A DNA stretch of 64,000 bases. Source: Sciurus carolinensis (Eukaryota > Chordata > Mammalia > Rodentia > Sciuridae). The stretch spans positions 37,030,575 to 37,094,574 of the forward strand of contig NC_062221.1 in NCBI RefSeq assembly GCF_902686445.1. Reading direction: 5' to 3'. Under the pieces are notes generated by a model that searched no databases, was not told where the DNA came from, and saw only the letters and a program-made list of their open reading frames with translations. Shown piece after piece: positions 11,595-23,916 of this stretch. Made by a program: the position numbers and the translations under genes. Position 1 is the stretch's first letter; each line of letters opens with the position of its first letter.

Positions 11595-12829
11595 ATAACT
11601 CTAAGATTTTAGATTTTGTGAAAAATTTACTTATAAACGTTTATCACAATTTATACTCACCTAGTTTATTTATTGTTAATGGCTAGACCTTGGTTATTTC
11701 TAAGATATTAAAGGAAGAGTCATTACTTAAGTTATGGCTCTTTCCAAAGAACCCTAAATGTGAAATTGATGTACTGGATATAAAAATCAATAGACATTGC
11801 ACTCTACTTTCATTTGCATATTTGTTCTCAGATCAAACTTTAAATGACAGGTGGAGATAAATATAACCCTCCCTGGCCAGTAAATCCAGACAAAAATGTA
11901 TGCTAAGATCTCTGAAGATATCTTTAGTTGGGCTTTACCAACAAATTGAAATCAGCTAATTTGTCAAAGATTTACTTAAAGTCATATGAACTAAAAGACA
12001 TTTGGTTCAACAGTTTTAATGCATGTGAATGAGACTAACATACTCATAAAAGCATACTAATTTATAATAAGTTCATTTAATTCAATGCATATTTTTGACA
12101 AAATGGAACAAATTAAAGTCACTTGTTCAGATGACAAAACTTTAAGATTTTTAATTTTAAGAAGGTCAAATATTTTTTCAGGTAAAGCAATTCCCATGAT
12201 ACTTCCTTTAAAAGAAAAAAAAAAAAAACTCTCTTTTACTATCTTTTCTTCCCCGCTTTCTCAGTCTCAAACGATTTTCGGTATTAGCCCTAAAATATTT
12301 ACATTGTAGCTTGACATAATAAAATTCAAGAAATACTGAAAAACAAAATGATCTTAATATAAGCAAAAAACAAAAAACAAAAAACAAAGAAACCTGCATA
12401 TTGAAAATAGAGGAAAGAAAATAGAGAAATAGTAATCTTTATATACTAACCCTACAATTATAGTTGAAGAAATGTCCTAAAGGTGGGCACAAACATTTTT
12501 CAATTAGTTGTGAGGAGCCAACAAAAATATTAAGTCAGGCATATACAACCAAAAGTGAATTCATCAGAAAAAGTCCACCCCATGTTAAAATGAGCTAAAT
12601 TATACTAAAGCATACAGGAGGAATTGCTGCCAAACAAGAATGGAGCAGCTGCCTGCCAGGCACCCGCTCCCAAAGCTGCTCCTGTGAATTCTGGGTCAGT
12701 TAAACTTGACGAATTTAGATCCAACTCTACCTGATGCTGTCTACAAAACTCAAGTGAAGTGAAAATAACCTTTACACAGACTTCAGTCAGAGAACAAGTG
12801 ACACCAGGAATAAGAGAAACTTAATTGTA
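11595..12829. other. No gene; A-rich tract near 12364-12388
   Basis: Contains a (CAAAAAA)n run near 12364 and an A13 tract near 12216. The part from about 12490 may already belong to the ancient L1 that follows, but I cannot place it. Confidence 0.4.
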
Positions 12830-13321
12830 GATCTCACACAAAAGATTTCTTAAAGAGATTTTCCTTTACACTTTATGAGGAAATCTTTCCAAAATATTGG
12901 CAAACAAAGTCAGTAGGAAACCTCTACCCAAATTAGGGATGGGGAATTGACATATCTGAGACTAAAAGGGAACTAAAGAAGGAGGCAGGGGCACTATTTG
13001 AAAAGATACAACATAAGAATTTTCTAAAACTGCAGAAGATATCAATCCATTAATTGGGGTTGCTGTAAACACCAAAAGGCATTTTAAAAAATAAAAATAC
13101 TGGGAATATTATGGTAGAACTGTTGAACTCCCAAGAAAAGAAAGAACATGTTCAAAGGAACAACGATGACAACAAAAAGACATGTTCCTTTGAAAGGATC
13201 TGTGATAGTCTGAAAACTGACTTCTCAGCCCAAGCAATGACACTAAAACAGCATCTATAAAGTGTGGAATCAAAATAACTGTCAACCTAGATAGAATTCA
13301 ATACACAGTGAAAATAGCCTT
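12830..13321 (+). mobile_element. Ancient L1 fragment, plus strand
   Basis: Seen: the order 'AAACACCAAAAGGCATTTTA', 'CTGAAAACTGACTTCTCAGC', 'AACTGTCAACCTAGA' matches a conserved stretch of old mammalian L1 elements. It is heavily mutated and is cut at 13322 by the LTR insertion. It probably belonged to the same element as the 3' end at 14.3-15.0 kb, which is inference. Confidence 0.55.
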
Positions 13322-13512
13322 TGTGTTAGTTTTGAGTTGCTGTGGCCAAAATACCTGACAAGAACAACTGAGAGGAGGGAAAGTTAATTTGGGCTCACTG
13401 TTCCAGAGGTTAGTCCATGTCAGTTGGTTTCAACACTCTGGGCCCGAGATTAAGCAGAACATCATGATGGAAAGGCATGGTGGATGAATGGTGCCTCTTT
13501 CTTGGAAGCCAG

Positions 13513-13576
<64 letters not shown>

Positions 13577-13805
13577 CAGAGAGCAGAGAGACAGAGACAG
13601 AGAGAGGAGAAAGGGGTAAAGGACTGCAGGAAAGATGAACCTTTCCAGGGAACACTTGTGACCCATCTCTTCCAGTTACCACCCAATCCATTCAAACTAG
13701 GATGGACTGATTAGGTTGCTGCTCTCACAATCCAGCCATTTCATGTCCAAATGTTGTACATAAAAACAGGAGTTTTGGGGGATGTCTCATATCCAAACCA
13801 TAACA
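13322..13805 (-). mobile_element. MaLR-type solo LTR, minus strand, with internal GA expansion
   Basis: Seen: minus-strand reading starts TGTTATGGTTTGGATATGAG, then CCCCCAAAAC, and ends CTAACACA, so it has TG...CA ends. A 5-bp direct repeat flanks it with one mismatch (GCCTT at 13317-13321, CCCTT at 13806-13810), as expected for ERVL/MaLR. The middle is replaced by a long GA/TC microsatellite. Sister to the LTR at 11.2 kb (shared TGATGTTCTGC..., GTCAGGTATTTT...). Confidence 0.8.
13517..13610. repeat. (GA)n microsatellite inside the LTR
   Basis: Seen: about 27 uninterrupted GA units, then an impure GA/CAGA tail to about 13610. It creates four overlapping ORFs of Ser-Leu or Arg-Glu repeats on both strands, none of which is a gene. 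Confidence 0.97.
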
Positions 13806-14269
13806 CCCTTTAAAGTGAACAATAAATATATTTATAGATAAAATTAAATATAATACACCTAATAGGAAAAATGATAACATTCTAAATGTGTTTCCTTTTT
13901 AATACAGTATTCTTAGGATACATAAAAATGAAATCTGGTTCAACTAAACAGAGGAACAGTTTCATTTATAATTAAAGATGAATATCTTAAAAGGTGAACC
14001 TCCATAACTGATAGCAAAGTTCATAATAAATGAGAAAATAAGAAGTTTGAACCATGTAACCAATAACATTTACCTGTCTTACATAGAACATTTTACTAAC
14101 AACTACAGAATATTTTATGTAAAGTACTCTTACAAATAAGCCAGAAAAAAAAAAAAAAGACAACCATTTTCCCAAAATGGGAAAATAGTTGAAGAGATAT
14201 TTCACAGAAAGGAGAAGCAAAGTGCCAATTAGCATACCAAAGTATAAACAAATTAATCAACTAGAAAAT
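13806..14269. other. AT-rich sequence between ancient L1 pieces
   Basis: No clear family match. It may be decayed L1. The 82-codon minus-strand ORF here is Tyr/Phe-rich and looks accidental. Confidence 0.35.
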
Positions 14270-15040
14270 ACAAATAAAATCCACAACGAGATTTCCTTAC
14301 ACACCTCCTTGAATGGCTGAAGTTAAAAAGACATGTTTTAAAAAGAAAAAAAGACAAGCATTAGGTAGAATGTGCAGTGTATATAACATTACCAGTGGGA
14401 GGTTAAAATTGGAAAAAAAGTCATTCTGAAAACTGACATTACCTATTAAGTCTGCATATAAGGATACTGTTAGATTTGGTGATTCTATCCATATTATATA
14501 TTCAACATAGGTATATGTATGTACATTAAAACAAATGAATTCATAAAAAAAAGTTATAGATAACTCTAAACTGGAAAGAATTCAGTTCATCAGAAGTAGA
14601 GTTGATAAGTACAATTCATACATATGAACACAACTATACATATAATGTATTGCACAACATACAATAATGAAAGGAACAAACCACTACTGCATGCATGAAC
14701 ATGGGTGGAACTCAAAGATACATTGAATGAAAAAAGTCAGAGACAAAGGAAAACAGATTTTTTATTACATTTTTTAAAAATTTAGCACAGACAAAAGTCA
14801 TATATATTTTTAAATTGCATTTAATCTATACATTATGCTTAAAGGTGAAATTTACCATTCGAAAGATTATAATGGGGTGGTCACCTGAAGGAAGTTTGAG
14901 GTGCGTGGATAATAACCTACATTTTGAGTATGCATTAATTGCACAGACATATTCACTTGGTAAAAATATATCAACTTAAAGAATCAAGATTTGTTCGTTT
15001 ATGTACCATATACATATTTTTTCAATAAAATGATTACCAA
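14270..15040 (+). mobile_element. Ancient L1 3' end, plus strand
   Basis: Seen in the order of an old L1 3' end: CTTGAATGGCTGAAGTTAAA, ATTACCAGTGGGAGGTTAAA, TGAACATGGGTGGAACTC, GGATAATAACC... and a terminal 'GTACCATATACATATTTTTTC AATAAAATG'. Very divergent, with no open frame. Confidence 0.65.
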
Positions 15041-17299
15041 TGAAATCCCTTAAATTTTCTGTAATCTGTAGTCTTAACTTTCCAATGTGTGGATGGAATA
15101 AAATTTTAGTAGCACTCTATTGTGTGCAATGTGGAATCTTGAAAATCAAATTGGTATGGAAATAACGTAGCCATGTCTTTGTTTGAGAAAGCTGATCAAA
15201 TCTTTGGTGTGTAGAATGGATTATGCAGTGCAGTTTGTTGGCAGAAGGATTTATTTCAAATTGACCTCATTGTAAGTTCAAATATTCACTTGTAAAGTTG
15301 GCAATAATTCCTCTCAGCTTCCAAAAATACAATGTTGTGTTCCAATATACAATACTGTACATTGTCAATGCCTTTATCAGAGGACCACCCAGGCATTCCT
15401 ATAGTTGAACAAATTGGATTAAATCCTGACAGAAGCCAGGGAAACCTTGGTATCTCAGATAGATGATTTATGATTTGATTGGCTATTTTGTTAGGTTACT
15501 CTGAAATTAATTGTAGCAGAAATTGGGCCTGATTTTTTGATTGCTCACCTCCACAAATCTTATAGGGAGGGACAGTTAGAAGAAGATGTGAATACATAAG
15601 AAGGAACAATCATTTTTTAAGTGAGAGAAATGCAGGGACATTTTATGGGTTGCATAGAAACCTCATTTTTACTCACTTTATAATGTTCTCAGAATGAGCT
15701 TGTTTAATATAAGTGCAATGCAATTGTTAATATCCAACAGGAGGACAATGTGATATAGTTGTAAGCCTATCAATTTGGAATAACACTGAGTCCTGACTGT
15801 GAATGCCAGATCACTTCCTAATAATAACATTTTAATATTAAGATCTTGATGTGAGGTAAGTTCATTAAATTGACATTAGATGCTCTTATTTTTCTCTCGG
15901 AATCAAAACTAAATAATACAGGATTCTGGTTAGCATCACTAATGATTCATCTGATTCACTAGAGAGTAGCAATACATTCATATGACTGCCAACACAGGAA
16001 ACAGGGAAATATTTCAGGAAGAGATCAGTTGGAAGAAAATAGACAAGTATATATCAGGTTATTAACATGACATGGATATATGCATGGGTATAGATATAAT
16101 AAAATTTAATAAGAAAAACAATGATGTCCTTCATATACCTTCCATAAAATAAAACCAATATTTTGCTTCTAAAATGCAAATTAAGAAAATATATTATTTC
16201 CACAGAAAGCTACAGTGGAGAGACATGTGAGTCAATACAGAGGCAATAAGCCAGGGGAAAGGAAGATATTCTCAAGACAATTGCTTACTTAGAAAACCTT
16301 ACTTTGGAAATCAGGGCTTCCACCTTTTTCCAGTTGAGCATAATAACATTGATCTAACAAAATTTGTAAGATTATGTGGAGTTTTTAAACAGGTACAGAA
16401 ATAACCTTAGTGGATTAAAGAGTTCCGGTATCTTCAACCCATTGAATCTTTTAAATCTGAGATCTTCACAAAAAATAATAGAAGTCACAGGATATTAAAT
16501 TGATATTTTCACCATAGAAGTTGCATCTTAAAGTCAGATTAAATCTAATTTAGAAAAGTGGGATTATACTTATTTAGAAAGATATTGTTTGTTTTAAATA
16601 CTCTAGTGTAACAACAAAGAAAAATCTGAAACCTATGAAGTCTTATCAATTCTAAGGATAGAAATATCCCCAAATGTGTAAAGATTGAATGTTCTGTCAC
16701 TAAGCAATCCATGAGAGGCACTATTAAAGTCGTTGCCTCTTTCATCAGGATTGGTATAACACCAAAATTTCTCTCATTGATATCATGAGTTGCCACCTTA
16801 TATATTGAATTGAACATATCATGGCAGAAGACCATTGATCAGTTGTATGAAGCATATATTAAAATAGTAGTTTTCCAGGGATTATAATTGTGAATGGGTA
16901 AAATTGATTTTAAATCTAGGTCACTAATGGTGGCCTTGCTGGCAAAATGTATGAGGCATACATAGAAAAATGCCAATACAAGATTGAGAAAAGATTAATG
17001 TATTCTAAGTACCAGTCTTTAAAACTGATAATTTGAGGATTCTCTTGTTCATAGAAGACTTTTAGCACTATTGTCATGGGAATTGGGCCTGTTAGAGAAA
17101 GTCTGTGAATCAAATGAGCTTCACAGATTACAATGTTTGATACTTCATAGTTTTTTAAAAATATGTGAACCAAAAAGAGAGGAAAATGGAAATGTTAGGT
17201 ATATCATTTTTACTTTTAATGAGATTAATTTTGGGTGAAAAGGGTTGGATCATGGTGAAGAAACACTGATTCCAAAATAAAACAACATAAAAACCTAAT
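15041..17299. other. Unassigned region, weak MIR candidate at about 15743-15850
   Basis: A MIR-like order (GTGATATAGTTGTAAGC, GAGTCCTGACTGTGAATGCC) suggests an old SINE at 15743-15850. On the minus strand two open stretches of 96 and 85 codons lie close together (16545-16835, 16916-17173) in different frames, with no motif I recognise. They could be a decayed retroelement or chance in AT-rich DNA. Confidence 0.35.
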
Positions 17300-17876
17300 G
17301 TGTATAGGTTAGAAAAGTGTTCCTCAAAAAGATCTGTTCAGGACTGGGGTTGTGGCTCAGTGGTGGAGCACTTGCCTAGCATTTGTGAGGCACTGGGTTT
17401 GATTCTCAGCACCACATATAAATATATGACTAAAATAAAGGTCTATCTACATCTAAAAAAATATTTAAAAAAAAAAGATCTGTTCATCTGGGACCTCAGA
17501 TTATGACTGGGAATAAGGGTCTTTGCAGATGTAATTAGGTTAAGGGTCTTGAGTGTGATCACCCTTGATTAGGCAGGGTTCCAAATACAATGCTGTTCTT
17601 AGGAGAGACTAATAAAGAAAGAAAGAGAGAGAGAGGAGAAGGCCATTTAAGGATAGCGAGAGGTTAGTTATGCTATCACAAGCCAAGGAATGCCAGAAGT
17701 CGCCAGGAACTGAAAAGGGAAAGGAAGGATTCTCTCCTGGAGCATCCAAAAGGACACAACCCTGCTGGCACCAGAATTTTGGACTATGGTAACCAGAACA
17801 ATAAGAGAATAAATTTCTGATGCTTTATGCCACTAGGTATGTGGCAATTTTTAACAGCAGCCCTAGGAAACTAAAA
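17300..17876 (+). mobile_element. MLT1/MST-like MaLR LTR, split by an ID element
   Basis: Seen: the LTR starts TGTGTATAGG and, after the ID insert, continues with TCTGGGACCTCAG, AGGGTCTTTGCAGATGTAAT, GGAGAAGGCCATTTAAGG, and ends CAGCAGCCCTAGGAAACTAA. This order is diagnostic of MLT1/MST-type LTRs. The ID element occupies 17341-17471. No internal retroviral sequence adjoins it. Confidence 0.85.
17341..17471 (+). mobile_element. ID SINE with extended squirrel-type tail
   Basis: Seen: GGACTGGGGTTGTGGCTCAG, TGGAGCACTTGCCTAGCAT, GGTTTGATTCTCAGCACCAC, followed by an A/T-rich tail ending in poly(A). It is flanked by a perfect 15-bp target duplication, AAAAAGATCTGTTCA (17326-17340 and 17472-17486). 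The insertion therefore postdates the LTR it splits. The A-box region (TGGCTCAGTGG) is close to the pol III consensus. Confidence 0.95.
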
Positions 17877-19019
17877 GACAATGTAAAATATCTCAAAATG
17901 ACATAGTTAACAATGAAAAGCAAATAAATTACATCCTGTTGTTATCTATACTTAAGGTATTCAAAAAAGAACAAAAATATTTATACTTGTAAATAAAGAT
18001 TTTTGGAAAATTGCAGACTAGTTTGTGTTAAAATTCTTTATATAAAGACATCTAATGATTACCAGGTATCTAATATCAAAATACTCTGCACAATTCCCAG
18101 ATAAGAGACTTTCCTACAGATTGATACAGATTGATAGAAGTTTAGAAATTTATTATTATTATTATTAAGAGTTGGTCTCCTTGAAACATTCAGAGGAAAA
18201 ACTAGGAAAACTGTCTTTCTTATTTAGAGTTCATAATGCACCAGTAAGATTCTTTTCAATCTATTTGACCATACCCTATATTCTAAACGCCTAATAACCT
18301 CATCCTGCATAATATTACATAATCACCCCTATTGATGCTCCTTCTCTGGTCTCTCATTCATTCTCCCCACACTCCCTATCTCAATTTCTCTCTTTCTCTC
18401 CTCATAAAGCAATTTTTTTTGTTTGTTTATTTGTTTGTTTTTTCTTGTTTGTTTGTTCCTTCTTAAAGAAGCAACCACATCTTAGACTCCTTGCTAGGCA
18501 ACATTAATGAACAATGTGACCGACCTAAACTTTTCTCCTCTGGATGATTGAGCCTCATGGCATCTTTTGTGCTACATTACATATTTTATTTTCCTCTCTT
18601 CTTCTGCTCCCTCTCTCCCTGCCCCGGCCAAGGAACACTGGTGTCCTCATATGTTTGTTAAGCAAGGACAAGATAATTCTCCTTCACCTTCCCTTGTCCT
18701 AAGTTTGTCTGAGTAGCCTCATTGCCCTCTAGTCTACCTCATTTAAAATCCTGAGTAACTATTGTCTGTTTCAAATTCCAAAACCCTTCTCCTCTGCATC
18801 TCTGCATTATTGCTGATTCCATCTCCACTCTACTTAACTCTTTCTGTTAATCATACATAGTTCACTTACAAAGTGATTTTGTTGCATGTACCCCTGCCCT
18901 CCCATAACACTAAAATGTAACCAGCCCAAGAGTTGGAACTTCTGTTTCATTAACTACAGTGTTTCAATGTTTAGAGCAGTACTCAGTAAAATGTATTTCA
19001 CTGTTTATTAATTTGCACA
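17877..19019. other. No gene; (ATT)n and (TTTG)n runs
   Basis: Short (ATT)n near 18150-18168 and a TTTG-rich tract at about 18413-18465. The remainder is unassigned and C/T-rich from about 18320 to 18900. Confidence 0.45.
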
Positions 19020-22000
19020 TGTTGATCTGTCTTTTCCTACCTGGAATGAATCCAGCTGATCGTGGTGAATAATATTTTCAATATTATTCGATGTGCTGTT
19101 ACATCCAGTTTGCATAGATTTTTCCATCTATATCATAAAAAGTTTTTGCCGCTAGTTTTATTATTTTGTTGTTGCAATTTTATCCTTATCTGGTTTAGGT
19201 ATCGAGTTAATGCCGGCCTGCTAGAATATATTTGGAAGAATTCCTTCCCTTTCTACTTTTCGTAAGAATTTGAGGAGAATTAGTACTAATTCTTCAAATG
19301 TTTGTTTCAACTCAGCAGTGAAACTTGATGGTCCTGTGCTTTGCTTCAATGGGAAGCTTTTTATTACTAATTCAATATCATTATTTGTTATCAGTCTCTT
19401 CTGGTTTCTCTTTTTTCATGATTAGCTCTTGGTGAGTATATGTTTACAGTAACTTTCCATTTCTTCTGGGTTGTCGGATTTGATGGCACATAGTTGTCTA
19501 TACTGACCTCTAATGATCCTTTGAATTTAGGAGATCTCAGTTGTACACCTTTTCATCTTTGATTTAATTTGTTTTCATTTTTGCTCTCTTTTCCTGTTTG
19601 GATAAAGGATTGAAAATTTTGTTTATGTTTTCTAAGTTCTGACTGCTTTTTGGCATTCTTCTTTTTTTCTTTCTTTTTGTTTCTATTTCATTGATTCCTG
19701 CTCTGACCTTCACAGTTTCTTTTCTTTCACTAATTTTGAGATTTTGATATTGGTTTGTTCTTCATTCTTTAGTTCAATGAAATAGAGTAATAGGTTGTAA
19801 ATATTTTTTTTTTAGATAGTTTTGCCCTTTCTTATGGAGGTGTTGATTCCTGTAAACTTCCCTTTTTTATTCCTGTAAATGTCTCCTTTTGTGGTATCCC
19901 ATAGTTTTAGATATTTTGTATCTCCATTTTTTTTATTTCAAAAAAAATTTAAATATTCTTTTTGATTTTTTTTCCTTGACATATTGGTTGTCCATAAAGT
20001 TTTATTTTCATGTATTTTTGGAGTTTTCAAAGTTTTTCTTCTTGTTGATTTGTGAAAAGTTACTCTATATGACATCGATTTTTAGAAACGTGATAACACT
20101 TGTTTTGTGGACTATCATACGATCCATACCAGAATATGTTCCAGATGCTGTGGGAAAAAAACGTGTATTCTGAAGTTATTGAATGGAATGACATGTAGAT
20201 GTATGTTTGCCCAAGGTGCGATTTAACTCTGCTGTTTCTTTGTTGATTTCCTGTCTGAATGATCTGCCCATTGTTAAAAATGGGGTGTTAAAGTCCACAA
20301 CCATTATTGTATTGGAGTCTGTCACCTTTTATTTCTCAACATTTGTTTTATATATTTGGGTGCTCCAATATTGGGTAAATATACATTCAGGATGGTTTCC
20401 TCTTGACCCATCTGTCATTATATATGATGGTCTTGTCTCTTTTTCTGTTTTTAATCCCATGTGTATGCTGTCTGATATAAATATGACCATGCCTGACTTT
20501 CTTCTGGATGTGACATTTTTTGGATGTTATTTGCAAGCAGTATCTTATTCAATACCCTCACCTGCAGTCCGTATACATCCTTAGAGATAAAGTAAGTTTC
20601 TTCTAAGAAAAATACATTAGGTTTAATTTTTTTTCTCTTTAGTTACTTGACATGTTTTAATTGAATTATTAACTCATTAACTTTCAAGGTAATAATCAAT
20701 AAATAAGGTCTGATTATGGCTACTTTGTAACTTATTTTCTTGTCCTTCTTTTTATCTCCCTCTCCTACAGTCTTCTTTTGTCATTAAGTGATTGACTCCA
20801 GTAGTAGGTTTTGATGCTTGGCTTACTGTTTTGATTTGTCTATTAAAATTTTTTGCTTTGTGGTTACAATGAGACCCAGAAAAATACATTTTGATTATAA
20901 GTAACTATTTTGTAATGATACTACATGAGCATGAATATAAAGATAAGATAAAAATAAGGAAAGAAAAATAAAATATAAACTAATAAGAAAATTCTAACTT
21001 ACATCCACTCTTTTGTATTTAAAATTTTTGGTATACCACTTTATATTGATATTGTTTATTTCTTATTTTATCTCTCCTTCTTTTCTAAGTATAGCTTTGC
21101 AATATTCTTTGCTGGCAGTCTCTTTATTTATTTTTCCTTCAGTCTTTAAAAATATATCACTCTCTCTTGGCATGTAAGGTATCTACTGAGATGTCTACTG
21201 TTACCCAAATTGGAACACTCTATATATTGGTTTTCTCTTGCAGCTCTTCTCTTTATCTTATACATTTGAGATATAAATCATAAGCTATCTCTGGGTAGAC
21301 TTATTTGAATTCAATCTGATTGGTGACCTTTGACCTTACTGTATCTGGATATTCTCATCCTTCTGTAGTTGTGGGAAGTTTTCTGTTATTGTTTTTTTTA
21401 ATAAGCTTACTACCCTGCTGGCTTTCTCAAGTTCCTCCTAACCCTAAATAATTCAGATTTTTGTTCTTTTCCTATCAGCTTTCTTTATTCCTCTTCATTC
21501 TCTTTTTTCTTTCCAAATTCTGTGTTTTCAAATAATCTGTCTTCAAGTTCACTAATTCTTTCTTTAATTTGATTTATCCTGTTATTTTTTATAATACATT
21601 TTTAATTTCATTTAGTTTATTTTTCATCACACAACTTCTAGAATTTTTATTTCTTCCATTTTTTAATCTTGTTAAGCTATTGAATAATTTTCCATATTTC
21701 CTCCAATCTTGTTAATCTTCCTTAAAATAGTGTTTTAAATTGTCCATATGAGAATCCTCTCATGCTAATTACTTATCTGATGTTAAGCAGGTTCCTAATC
21801 AACTTCTGACAACTTATTTTGAGTAGTAAGTGATGTCGAAATTCATTTTAAGTTCCTGATGCTCACTGGTACACAATGTAATCTGGGCAATGAAAGATTG
21901 GTATTTATTCCAGTCTTTCTAAATAGGATTTATTTGTGCCTATCTCTCCAGAAATGCTAAGCAATCTCCTTATTTTCTCCGAGTCTGTAGTCACTTAAAC

Positions 22001-22060
22001 TACTTAATAATGATTGACACCTGAGTTCAGGATTTTCTGCTCTTGGTATATTGTCATTGT
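19020..22060 (-). mobile_element. Ancient L1, ORF2 5' half plus ORF1 region, minus strand
   Basis: Seen: compared with the younger L1s here, the plus strand follows the same order: 'GAATCCAGCTGATCGTGGTG', 'GGTTTAGGTATCGAGTTAATG', 'GATGGTCCTGTGCTTTGCTT', 'CCAGATGCTGTGGGAAAAAA' (endonuclease region), 'ATTAACTTTCAAGGTAATAA' (ORF2 start), then ORF1-type sequence (TTTGCTGGCAGTCTC, TTGCAGCTCTTCTC, GGGAAGTTTTCTGTTATTG). The 125-codon plus-strand ORF at 20207-20584 is the antisense of ORF2. Many indels. The 5' limit at about 22060 is uncertain. Confidence 0.8.
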
Positions 22061-22139
22061 TTCAGCAGTATGAGCTACAAAGCTGTGTCACAGTCGGAGC
22101 ACATGACCCACATCCAAGACCAATACAGCATTGTGGTAG

Positions 22140-22675
22140 TGTTATGGGCCAGGTTATATGGACAATGATCAAACAGATTCCATGTTACCCTGAGACTCCT
22201 TATCATGTAATAAACGCTTCTCCCATGAGAAAATTCCACCTCTGCCATCCTGACCCTGCTTAGCCCACCTTGCTTAGAAAGGCAAATGTTTCTGTTCTTC
22301 TTATACAATGTAAAATTGTCCTCTTTTTGGTTCCCATTTTCTTGAACACTATACCCTGTCAGAGAATGATTGTCTAGACGTTGGTAACCATTCTTTAACT
22401 ATACACAACTAGGGTCATTTTGACCCACTTCCCCTTCTGCTTATGATTTTAGATCTCATGATGTTTGTTTATGGTTTTGAATCATAGCAACAGCCACTTA
22501 TGATTAATGTGGTTTTGACTATAGAGGTGTTCTCTAACCCTTGGAGGGGGTAGAGGAGTGTAGACTTGCAGTCTGCCATCATCCTGCTCTCTGGGCCCTG
22601 CCGGCTTGTGAATAAAGATGATTCCATCTCCTGATTTAAGATTGACTCGGTGAGTTATTGCAATCCTGCTGTAAC
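22140..22675 (+). mobile_element. Putative solo LTR, plus strand
   Basis: Seen: starts TGTTATGGGCCAGG and ends CTGCTGTAACA. A polyadenylation signal (GTGAATAAAGATG) lies about 70 bp before the end, followed by a U5-like GACTCGGTGAGTTATTGC. The flanks are GGTAG and GTAAG, so no exact duplication. It could be a class I or II ERV LTR. The boundaries are inferred from TG/CA ends only. Confidence 0.5.
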
Positions 22676-23250
22676 AGTAAGACCAAGATTCACATTACTG
22701 TGGGCTTCCTATTGCTGAGATGGAGTCATGTCTGGAGACCACCGCAACCAGCCCACAAAGAGTTGTTGGCAAGAATGAAGTTTTGATTAGTTAGTTGTAT
22801 GTCTCCCCTGGCACTGTGGCTGTTTCAAAGGCACTGTCCACAGAAAGGCTTGATGATGGATACCCTAAGGATCTGTTCAGTGTTAGCTTTCATGGGGCTA
22901 ATGCTAAGAACCAGGCCAAAGTCCTATGCATACAACCCTGTCCTACTCCTAGCAAATGGGGTCTTGCTCCACACTCTGCTGCCTAAGATTGGAATAGCAT
23001 TTGTGAAAGCAGTTTGGGGTCTATCTAGACTTATGCTAATCTTAGAATTTCCTGAATTTTATAGTCTAAAGGCCCTGCACAGTCTCAGGGTCACATTGAG
23101 GCTTACCTGGGAGTTGGTGGTGATACAAAATGAAACCCAAGTCTCTCTTTAGTATATTAGCTGGTTTGAAGATCTGTCTATGAACATGGCCTGGAGACAA
23201 GGGTGCTGCCCAAGGTGGGCATCCAACATGCTACATTTAACTATAAGTTT
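22676..23250 (+). repeat. Unidentified old repeat, copy 1
   Basis: Seen: the core at about 22940-23040 aligns with the minus strand of 44.62-44.73 kb at both DNA and translated level (plus-strand frame containing 'NGVLLHTLLPKIGIAF'; the other copy has 'NGILLHTMLSEIGIVV'). It has a 117-codon open stretch (22799-23152), which could be a residue of retroelement coding sequence or a non-coding repeat that happens to stay open. No family recognised. Confidence 0.45.
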
Positions 23251-23657
23251 ACGTTTAAACTGTAGGTCATGCCAAATTTTCGCAGCACTTGATGGTTAGA
23301 CATTGAACTTGAAATGCCATCCAAACTCCATAAAATTTTCTAAACTCCCTCCATTCTACAAGCATAATTTTCAGACTTTATTTATTTCCTTTCCCATATT
23401 CACTGATTTCTTTCTGTTGTTTCTTGACTGGATATCCTTAGATCTAAACAACTATTCTGTCCACCCGGAAAACCCTTTTCATAGTATTTCTGAGGCCAAG
23501 TTCCTCATTCTCTTCAAAGTTCGTGCTATGTTCTAAGAAAGGAACATTTGATTATTATAAGTAATGCTGCAACATGCCCTTGTTTCTTTATTTGACTCTA
23601 ATATATTTTGTAGCACCAATTGCCTTTAACATATAACATAATTCAATCACACAGCAT
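23251..23657. other. AT-rich sequence without a gene
   Basis: Nothing recognised. Confidence 0.45.
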
Positions 23658-23904
23658 GTACATTAATAAGGGTTTTCCACAGGAAAGACACAAACAAACG
23701 TGATCTACTACATGAGAACTGGAAGGCCGGGAAAGCCTGTAGTATACAGTTCTAATCCAAACCCAAACACTGGAGAAGCCAACTGTATGTCTCAGTGTGA
23801 ATCTGAAGAACCTCCAAACCAGGAATGCCAATGTTCTAGGGAAGAGGGTGGATATCCTAGCTCGAATGTATAAAGTAAATTCATAATTCTTCACATTTTC
23901 TTCC

Positions 23905-23916
23905 ATTCAGGTTCTT
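23905..23916. repeat. Left target-site duplication of inverted L1
   Basis: ATTCAGGTTCTT, identical to 25141-25152 at the other end of the L1 insertion. Confidence 0.93.

Noticed and set aside
13410..13714. Four overlapping ORFs of 76-93 codons
   Set aside because: They are reading frames of a GA/TC microsatellite (Ser-Leu or Arg-Glu repeats).
20207..20584. 125-codon plus-strand ORF
   Set aside because: It is antisense to the endonuclease region of an ancient minus-strand L1.
22799..23152. 117-codon ORF as a candidate host gene
   Set aside because: Its translation recurs in degraded form at 44.5-44.7 kb, so it is repeat-derived.
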